Assembly: GCA_020746835.1 (NCBI GenBank)
Contig: JAGPNK010000001.1
Location: forward strand, 1,550,001-1,614,000
DNA length: 64,000 bases
Reading direction: 5' to 3'
Source: Stachybotrys elegans
Lineage: Eukaryota > Ascomycota > Sordariomycetes > Hypocreales > Stachybotryaceae
Both the position numbers and the translations under genes were made by a program. Shown in pieces: positions 58,101 to 64,000 of the stretch; position 1 is the first letter of the stretch; every line of letters begins with the position of its first letter. Below the pieces are notes generated by a model. It was not told the origin of the DNA. It saw only the letters and a list, made by a program, of their open reading frames with translations, and ran no database searches.

Positions 58101-58627
58101 CTGCCGAACAAGTCTTGGAGATGATCAAGTCTTCTGGCCAGCGACCTGAGACGGTTCACTATGCTTCTCTCATCCACGCCCGCGGCTGTGTGTTGCATGA
58201 CATGCAAGCTGCTCGGGATCTGTTCGACTCGGTGATGAAGGATGGCTCGGTCCCCATTACTGCCTGCCTGTACCAGGCCCTCTTCGAGGCCATGGTTGCC
58301 AACCACCACGTCTCAGACACGGAGCTTGTCCTGAAAGACATGCAGTCTCGGGGTGTTGAGCTCACGCCCTACATTGCCAACACCTTGATCCACGGCTGGG
58401 CTGCTGAGAAGCAGATTAGCAAGGCTCAAGCCATCTACGGTGCTGTCGGCCGTGAGAAGCGCGAGCCCAGCACCTACGAGGCCATGACCCGAGCTTACCT
58501 GGCTGTGGAAGAACGCGACGAGGCCAAGGGTGTTGTTGGTGAGATGCTCACCCGCGGATACCCTAGCGCCGTCGTGAACAAGGTGCTCGAACTGCTCGGC
58601 GGCGGCCAAGAGGCTACCGCCGAGTAG
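55136..58627 (+). CDS. Large mitochondrial PPR protein, possibly CYA5/PET309-like
   Basis: Single exon, 1163 residues. The N-terminus lacks acids for ~70 residues and is rich in Ser, Arg and hydroxylated residues (MPTIYSSLYTNFIRQGSTFA, NRPVFGRRSTAHLNRLAAL), a mitochondrial presequence. At least ten pentatricopeptide repeats follow, for example SAETYHQLISACAKSGRVSD, SSFLYNALIGKLGKARRIDD, KPTSVTYGTIVNALCRVSDE, AYNALLAAAIHIPT and TAHTYKLLVDTHATLDPVDM. PPR proteins bind organellar RNA. Its length and layout recall Neurospora CYA-5 (PET309 homologue needed for COX1 mRNA expression), but I cannot prove orthology. A uORF, leader intron and inverted repeat precede it. It is the longest single exon in the window. 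Confidence 0.88.
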   Translation: MPTIYSSLYTNFIRQGSTFAKSITTHGYAQSVVAATQPHVLNSQNRPVFGRRSTAHLNRLAALNFHSAFHTEKTASTLSSDLRSAYNHGGLDAYFEALQTKQAAGEVENEWTQYQFPQRIEWKPSASTVLVGEDGEIAPEDKVEVSAAEPARSLTPEEEVALAHIDAALEKVIEARSQLEESEKNPASLSGSIAHSRAATPAIERPGTPARISRIATPVDPQSESYAQYLLKLSVSGRYTEIPAVFEAMLATGVKPIATAYNALLAAAIHIPTEKIEIVSKALDVYADMVRRRVSPDSDTYDILVGLLASRSLEVSEMTSLLEDKLVRFGGMDEPGKFMFASHELEHAILGEDDRLDLAIKLFDTSLDAHTALYSAETYHQLISACAKSGRVSDMVRLFEHMELSETVPFSATFPTMITAFAKSGDLVSAVECYNEYRSLAIANDDGKMTLNDRQDSLVYASVINAYVISDKIEGAMKFFQKIVEEYGVRAADIKDALVSEGFVQGFISQGIPQEAFYWAQSLSPNARDATMARLAILAADSNDSATASEAYAQLSSDPEDVAIPSIALLAMSVREGDVAAATKYWHILAGLDMPASAELIEPTTMYAVALIGSGQVAEGLAQSEAMFQRIMTSSGGKLAEEVDEGIDFIAQYMRSRGIADPREVPSPETSFTAQTLASSPFVSTPSVSSFEDTYDPHVQNTDFKGSSLIAEDLEGNHGRRGPRLQDALNRFRNMRRAGRHPRYITYAKLISAAAREGKMELCHDILAMARTDVPLMPQYAVVRYGWSSILDAMVGACLTMGNRGRAEQYHQELLDMGSAPSANTFGLYITTLKDSTKTFDEASEAVRIFHRAKSEGVEPSSFLYNALIGKLGKARRIDDCLFYFTEMRSLGIKPTSVTYGTIVNALCRVSDEDFAEELFDEMEAMPNYKARPAPYNSMMQFFLTTKRDKAKVLSYYERMKSKGIAPTAHTYKLLVDTHATLDPVDMDAAEQVLEMIKSSGQRPETVHYASLIHARGCVLHDMQAARDLFDSVMKDGSVPITACLYQALFEAMVANHHVSDTELVLKDMQSRGVELTPYIANTLIHGWAAEKQISKAQAIYGAVGREKREPSTYEAMTRAYLAVEERDEAKGVVGEMLTRGYPSAVVNKVLELLGGGQEATAE

Positions 58628-60034
58628 ATGGTCGACTCGCCTTGCTTTTCATTGTTTTCTTCACTATAGATTTTTCTTTCCTGTTTTTGCTTTTGTTATA
58701 CCAGTTTGGTTTTTGCTACTTTCCTTTTGTCATGGCCTTGTTCTGTTTTGATACCCCTATGGGCAAGTTTCAGGTGTTTCGGGGGTGTCAAGAAAACAGT
58801 GAAGGTCGGCTTTACCGCCTGGGGATGGGATGGGATGGTGGCCCTGGGTAATGGCGTTTTGGTCCTCTGCGACCACTCGGATCAGGAGGGTTGTTTTCTC
58901 TCGTGGGTGTCTCATATACCCAGGGGGGAGCCTTGATTTGAGACTTCGGTCCAAACTCCACTCGACATGAAGCAAGAGCACTATAAAAAAAGATTCAAGC
59001 AGCAAAAAGGATTCACGGAAAAGATATGGGGCAACGGGATGATGGTATTTAGGTATGAATGGGTTGCATTAGAGCAGAGCGAGGAGGGATCCTGCTGCTT
59101 TGTACAGTACACGCGATAACGCGTGGATGTCATATTACACAGAATATATATATTCAACTACGTCTCACAGTTGTACGCCTGGCAAAGCCCTCAGTAATGG
59201 AAACCGTCTGATCCAGTGTTGATTCCTCTCCTGCAGAGGGGCGTCGGGCGAATGTTCACCGCCGAGTGCGGACTGAGCAGTCATACACCATGAGCCTTGA
59301 CAGCAGAAAAAGGCCATCACGTTTCGAACTGTCCTGACTAATATTGGGCACACTTGGTGCTGTCTTACTTGCATGGCTTGATATGCAACACGGCATTGTC
59401 ACACCCCGATTCTGCCTAGTCGGCAGGGACACCGATATCTTTTTATAGCTCAAGTTGCAAGTGTCAATTCGCAAGGAGCTCTACGCTGTGAGTAGTATAT
59501 GTATGTAGTGTGATGAGAGATGAAGAGGTGGAGGCGACCGAATACCTACTTTGGCCGAGGACCGATGACTTGGATGGACAGGAAGGTGCCGTAAGCCACC
59601 GGGGTAGGAGGGTGCCCCGAGCTCCTGCCGCCACTCAAGCCATCAGCTTCCCTCGCCCCTCCCTCCCTCACGTCTATTCTAGCTCGCCCTGCCCCGCGCC
59701 CGCGTTTCGTCCCGGCCATTTTCGGCCTATTTCCAAGACGGACTGAATCCAGCGTCGCCCAATCTTTGCCAGCTTTTGCGACCTCGAGCAATAATAGTCG
59801 AGCTGTCGGACGAAAAAGGTCGGGCGGCCGAGCCATTTCTGCTACCGACAACACCTTCTACCTACGCTTGCTTCGCTCATTGTCATCTCGATTTCCATCT
59901 TCTTCATCTCAATTGCTTGCTCACTGGTTTGCTTGCTTGCTTGCTTGCACTTACAGCACATTCGCCCATCGATTTTGCTCAATCCATCAACTACCCCGCC
60001 ACAGCTCCCGGAAAGCTAGCTCCCTGCCAGCACC
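58628..60034. other. Intergenic, PPR gene to ERG8
   Basis: About 1.4 kb. Left part is a T-rich 3' UTR. A (TTGC)n run at about 59928-59949 lies in the ERG8 leader. No gene seen. Confidence 0.5.
59928..59949. repeat. (TTGC)n simple repeat in ERG8 leader
   Basis: Five TTGC units about 85-105 nt upstream of the ERG8 start codon. Confidence 0.9.
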
Positions 60035-61434
60035 ATGTCATCCCAAGCAAAGTCCACCGTCGCTTGCTCGGCGCCCGGAAAGGTCCTCGTCGCTGGTGGC
60101 TACCTGGTCCTCGATCGAGGATACACAGGCACCGTCTTTGGCCTCAGCGCCAGGATCAATGTCATCACCGGCCCTATCCAGACGAGCCCCGGTGTCCAGC
60201 TGACGGAGATTGTCGTCGAGAGCCCTCAGTTCATCGACGCCCAGTGGCGATATGGATACCACCTGGCCCCCGAAGATGGAGGCATCAAGGTCACCCAGCT
60301 GCAAGTGTAGGTCAAATGGGCGTTGGACAGCTTTACCAGTGTGCACTGCTAACCACTACCCATTTACGCCGTAGTGGTGATAAGATCAGCCGAAACCCCT
60401 TCGTCGAGACCACCCTCAGCTACACACTCACCTACATCAACCAGCTGGCTTCGTCTACCTCGAAGCACAGCCTGTCGTCTGCTCAACTCAAGATCATCGC
60501 CGACAACGACTACTACTCCCGCCCCGACTCCATCCAGGAGCGTGGCCGCTTCGCAAACTTCAACCAGCCCCTCAGTGCCGCCAACAAGACTGGCCTCGGG
60601 TCGTCCGCCGCTCTCGTCACCTCCCTGACCGCCTCTCTGCTCGTCCACTACCTCCCCACCGAGCTCTTTGACATTACCTCGGACAAGGGCAAGCGGACAC
60701 TGCACAACCTTGCTCAGGCAGCCCACTGCGCTGCCCAGGGCAAGGTTGGCTCTGGCTTCGACGTTGCGGCTGCCGTCTTTGGCTCCAGCCGCTACCGCCG
60801 CTTCTCGCCTTCGGTTCTCGCAAGCACTGGCGAGCCCGGATCTCCTGGTTTCAGCACGCGACTTGCCAAGGTCGTCGACGACCAGTCTGTCTGGGACGTG
60901 GAAGTCAACAAGGAGGAGGTCAGCATGCCCAAGGGCGTTGTGTTGCACATGTGCGATGTGACGTGCGGCAGCGAGAGCGTCGGCATGGCCAAGAAGGTCC
61001 TGGCCTGGAAGGCTGCTGACACCGACATCTCCACCAAGCTCTGGGATGACCTGCAGAGCAGGAATGATGCCCTCGCCTCGACCCTGCGTGAAGGCAAGCT
61101 CGATGAGCTGCCCCAGAAGATCAACTCGGTTCGTGAGCTCATCCGAAAGATGGGCGAGTTGAGTGACGTGCCCATCGAGCCCCCCAGCCAGACTGAGCTC
61201 CTCGACGCCGTGAGCGCCGTTGAGGGTGTCTATGGCGGTGTGGTCCCGGGCGCTGGTGGTTACGACGCAGCGGCGATCCTGATGAAGGACGATGCCGAGA
61301 CAAAGCGCCGCGTGGAGGAGTTCCTCGCACGCTGGAGCCAGGAGAAGGACGCCAAGGTCAAGCTGCTGGACGTCAAGGGCGAGATGGAAGGCGCCCGCCA
61401 GGAGAAGCTGGAAGTTTACGTCGACTGGCTGTGA
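60035..61434 (+). CDS. ERG8: ERG8, phosphomevalonate kinase
   Basis: Two exons, 60035-60306 and 60375-61434, giving 443 residues. It is a GHMP kinase: CSAPGKVLVAGGYLVLDRGY at the N-terminus, the ATP loop NKTGLGSSAALVTSL (GLGSSAA at 164-170), KVGSGFDVAAAVFGS, and a C-terminal VPGAGGYDAAAILM motif. The enzyme phosphorylates 5-phosphomevalonate to 5-diphosphomevalonate in the cytosolic mevalonate pathway leading to ergosterol and prenyl groups. Length agrees with yeast Erg8 (451). The intron falls after codon 90. No ATG is seen in the last few hundred bases of leader, so initiation at 60035 is clear. Confidence 0.95.
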
Positions 61435-61999
61435 GGAGTAGAACAGACAATGGTTCCATTGCATGACTGATGCTTGAGTTTGCGCCTTGATTTTTGACTA
61501 TTATGGTACTTTGTTGGGTTTGCCCTGCCCATGCGATTGATGGCTTTTTTGACTCAAAGATTACATTACTTGTTGATCCCGGGTATTTAGATGGATAGGA
61601 AAATAACGAATGACAAAAGGAGAATGAATTCCTCAAAAAACAGTAAAGCTGTCTCCATCCCATGATTGTCTGGCAGTTTTGATATGATATGCAGTATTAG
61701 CTATCCCATGTCACCCATACTCCTCTTACACCGAACCCACGTGTACTTTCGGGGAAAGATAGCGTTGAAGGACAATGAATGGAACAACAACCATTAAACC
61801 AATGGCGAACGAGGAGTTCGAAGGCGAGGGTGCGAAGGCAAGATGGGCGACTGGGCCATGAGGGATGGAGATCGAGGAAGCGACTCGGCGATTCCAATGC
61901 GGCTGGCCGCTGCCTTGTCACGAAGCATCATGATCCTGAAAGATGTGTAAATGAGATGAGCCAACCGGGGAAAGATATATATATATATATATATGCAAC
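61435..61999. other. Convergent intergenic region with AT repeat
   Basis: 565 bp of 3' flanks between ERG8 and the small gene ending at 62000. Contains an (AT)10 microsatellite at 61975-61994, five bases from the stop codon of the small gene. Confidence 0.55.
61975..61994. repeat. (AT)10 microsatellite
   Basis: Ten uninterrupted AT units immediately after the stop codon of the 74-residue minus-strand gene; it would sit at the beginning of that transcript's 3' UTR. Confidence 0.95.
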
Positions 62000-62270
62000 T
62001 TACTCCTCTTGGGTGATGCCAGGTATACACGAAGGCTCTAATCGCAGGTTGAAAGGAGCAGACTATACGAGAAGAAGTCAGCCATGTAGTGTGGAATATA
62101 TTGCGTACGATGATGGGGCTTCCTACAATCTCCATGTTTTGCTTCTGCTTCCGTCTGCGCAGGATCGTCTGCATACGAGAACAGAGTGTGCGAACATTGC
62201 CTTTCAAGGCCATCGTGTACTGGGCCGAGACGAGCTGAGCATCCTTTTCCTGGGCGACTTCGGTGAACAT
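62000..62270 (-). CDS. Small orphan protein with one intron (74 residues)
   Basis: Two exons, 62270-62109 (54 codons) and 62062-62000 (20 codons and TAA). The 46-nt intron has donor GTACGC, branch GGCTGACTT and acceptor TATAG, all of good fungal type. The protein begins MFTEVAQEKDAQLVSAQYTM, has a basic middle (RRRKQKQN), a hydrophobic NMEIVGSPIISAPF spanning the splice junction, and ends GITQEE. The first half is predicted helical. Codon choice (GCC, CAG, CTC, GTC) matches the neighbours. No family recognised; the ISAP motif slightly recalls CRIB GTPase-binding peptides, but the His-Val-Gly part is missing, so I do not claim it. A TATA box lies 318 bp upstream. Not visible as one open frame, so automatic calling may miss it. 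Confidence 0.62.
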
Positions 62271-62587
62271 GATGCTCAATGTGATTTATTGGTGATTGGT
62301 TGCAAGGATCGAAATTTCAAGGTGAGCTCCCGGCTTGGTGTGATGGATAGTATTAAACAGGATTTTTTTTCTTTCGAATGGCGATGGACAGCTCAGATTA
62401 ACCAGAATCCGAAAGCTAACTGGCAGGCAATGGCAGCAAAAGTTGACGCTTTGATAACGAGAGGAAGAGACGACCGTAGAAGGAGTGGAAAACCCTGGTT
62501 TGGTATCAAGGAGTGAAACGGCCTCGAGCGATTGAGGGGATCTGGATGGGAGCCGGCTGGAGCAAAACACCAACAGCAGCGAATATC

Positions 62588-62595
62588 TTTATATA
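62588..62595 (-). promoter_or_regulatory. TATA box (TATATAAA on minus strand)
   Basis: Canonical TATA box 318 bp upstream of ATG 62270, implying a leader of about 290 nt. Confidence 0.5.
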
Positions 62596-63139
62596 TCCCC
62601 AGAACCGACAAGTGCCACCGTCGTTCCGTGAATCCAGGGACCAGATTGGCGAGAAGGAAAGAAGGGCTTGACACGACGGTGGCCGGTCAGTGGCTAGCAT
62701 GCAGAGGGATGAAGAAACAAAAATTCACGGAAGAGGGTGGGCGAGGAATGCGTGAAGAAGTTTATGGACAGAAAGATTTCTGTACATCCCTCGCTTCCAA
62801 GGGAGGGAGAGGGGAGACAACGTGTGCGCAAGTGTATGTGCACGCGTTGGCAAGGGGGCAGGATTCACAAGGTGAACGGGGATCGCGCATCTACAATAGG
62901 GACGGGAGGAGGAGGCGGGAGAGCCAGACATGTTATTCATTGTTGCGCGGGATTCCTTGATGAGGGACCTCAGACTTGGAGACCGGGTATGTCTCTGATG
63001 TCTCTGAAACGCGCAATGGGCGGCATATGTGTGAGATTGGAGCAAGATTGCTGGCGCGCGACGAGAGAGAGTCTGAGTCGGAAGATGGACTGCGCAGCGC
63101 GTAGGCGGGGGTTGGAGCAAGGCGGTGGGAGGTTGATTG

Positions 63140-63177
63140 GCGAGAGGAGGAGGAGGAGGAGGAAGAGGAGGAAGGTG
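63140..63177. repeat. (GGA)n-rich simple repeat
   Basis: Run of GAG/GGA triplets with few interruptions, polypyrimidine on the minus strand, upstream of the small gene. Confidence 0.85.
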
Positions 63178-63413
63178 ATGTGAGGGAGGTGAGACATGGC
63201 ACTCAGACACAGTCACACCGTCACTTTGCTACCGAGATTTTTGTATGGGCTAGTGTTCAGGTTCTCACGAGGCGGTGAAGAAAGAAAGGAGGAAGGAAGG
63301 AAGGAAAGTAGGAGACGGGCGGGTGATGGAGGGATGGATGGCGCGGATGGTGTTGAGGATGAGGATGAGGATGAGGTTGTTTTGGAGCATTCTGATATGA
63401 TACGGTGGTGCTT

Positions 63414-63421
63414 TGACGTCA
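63414..63421. promoter_or_regulatory. CRE-like palindrome TGACGTCA
   Basis: Third perfect ATF/CREB-type site of the window, about 1.1 kb upstream of the small orphan gene. Its target is unclear. Confidence 0.3.
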
Positions 63422-64000
63422 AATGATATGAGCAAGGCGGGTTTGGCTGGCTACTAAACTGGCTGCCCGAGCGTCTACCAGAGCTTGCGGACATGAAGGG
63501 AGGGGATTGTGATTGCCTCAGCAAGTGTAATAAGTGTGAGACACGGGGCGGTTGAAATGGTGAATGCTTGAATGAACAAACACCTTGGCTCGATAGATGA
63601 GAGTCGTCGATGGATGACCTAAGAGAGAAGCCGGGTAGCCTCCAGACATTAGGGGCAATTGTCGTGACAACGAGCTATAGCTGTACGGCTGTACTACTAT
63701 CTATCGATCATGCGTGTTCGACAGCAAACGTACGTCGGCGGATATTAAGTGATGAATGTGGAGTAATAAAGCTGGTTCAAGTGAACGGCATGGAGCAATA
63801 GCGTGAAGCTGGTGGTCCCTCCTGCCTTGCTGGGTGCAAACAAGCACCGCACCGACCCCCTGTTACTGCAAGATACATAATCAAGGTGTATGTAAATACC
63901 TTCACCGACAGGCCTAACTATGAGAGCAGCCACGGTCCCAATCTTGGTAGCTCGCTAGGTATGATGATGGCCTTTGCTGGTGGCTGCAAGATACGGACGA

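Larger units (their letters stand above)
62271..64000. other. Upstream region of the small gene to the window edge
   Basis: About 1.7 kb. Contains a TATA box, GGA-type repeats (about 63140-63177), GGAA repeats near 63286-63304, and a CRE palindrome at 63414-63421. Many short frames are open, none convincing. No start of a further gene is seen before the edge. Confidence 0.5.

Noticed and set aside
60364..61464. Minus-strand open frame (366 codons) opposite ERG8
   Set aside because: Antisense shadow of the ERG8 second exon, biased composition only.
62000..62110. CRIB-like motif (ISAP) in the 74-residue orphan
   Set aside because: Only the first residues fit; the downstream His and His-Val-Gly of CRIB are absent.
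61779..62516. Plus-strand frame of 245 codons across the (AT)10 repeat
   Set aside because: It reads IYIYIY through the microsatellite and lies opposite a better two-exon model on the minus strand.

Overview
The window is nuclear DNA of a filamentous ascomycete, most probably a Sordariomycete. The evidence is short introns (about 45 to 70 nt) with CTGAC/CTAAC-type branch sites, compact gene spacing, GC-rich third codon positions, and proteins that read like Neurospora, Sordaria or Colletotrichum orthologues (conventional kinesin, phocein-type MOB3, NOT2, NMA111). I cannot name the genus. I saw no rRNA, tRNA, CRISPR array, transposon or secondary-metabolite cluster. Overall this is an ordinary core-genome region.

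I place 25 protein-coding genes, one of them cut by the left edge. Left to right: MOB3/phocein (-, partial), a CobW/ZNG1 zinc-chaperone GTPase (+), NOT2 of CCR4-NOT (+), a CUE1-like ER ubiquitin protein (+), a long J-domain protein (+), a small Myb/SANT-like protein (+), the HtrA-like protease NMA111 (+), the ESCRT factor IST1 (+), a double zinc-knuckle protein (+), AP-2 sigma (-), SPT3 of SAGA (-), the PP2A methyltransferase PPM1 (-), a fungal multispan membrane protein (+), kinesin-1 (-), RAD6 (-), mitochondrial acetoacetyl-CoA thiolase (+), a THP1/PCID2-type PCI protein (+), a secreted SUN-family wall protein (-), mitochondrial EF-G2 (-), TVP15 (+), a 92-residue glycine-rich protein (-), the DEAD-box helicase DBP7 (-), a 1163-residue PPR protein (+), phosphomevalonate kinase ERG8 (+), and a 74-residue intron-containing orphan (-). 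For all but one multi-exon gene the exon lengths sum to an exact open frame. The exception is the zinc-knuckle gene, which carries an in-frame TAG.

The genes do not form one pathway or cluster. Themes recur: ubiquitin (CUE1, RAD6), membrane traffic (IST1, AP-2 sigma, TVP15, kinesin), mRNA and chromatin control (NOT2, SPT3, THP1-like), mitochondrial expression (EF-G2, PPR), and the mevalonate route (acetoacetyl-CoA thiolase and ERG8, about 22 kb apart).

The points most worth a second look are at RNA or promoter level. They are a 19-codon spliced uORF whose TAA abuts the PPR start codon and whose ATG lies in an arm of a perfect inverted repeat; five GCGATA cores within 65 bp upstream of DBP7; an in-frame TAG six bases before a good intron donor in the zinc-knuckle gene; a 12-nt microexon in the CobW gene; a GC-AG intron in SPT3; and two small orphan genes with TATATAAA boxes.
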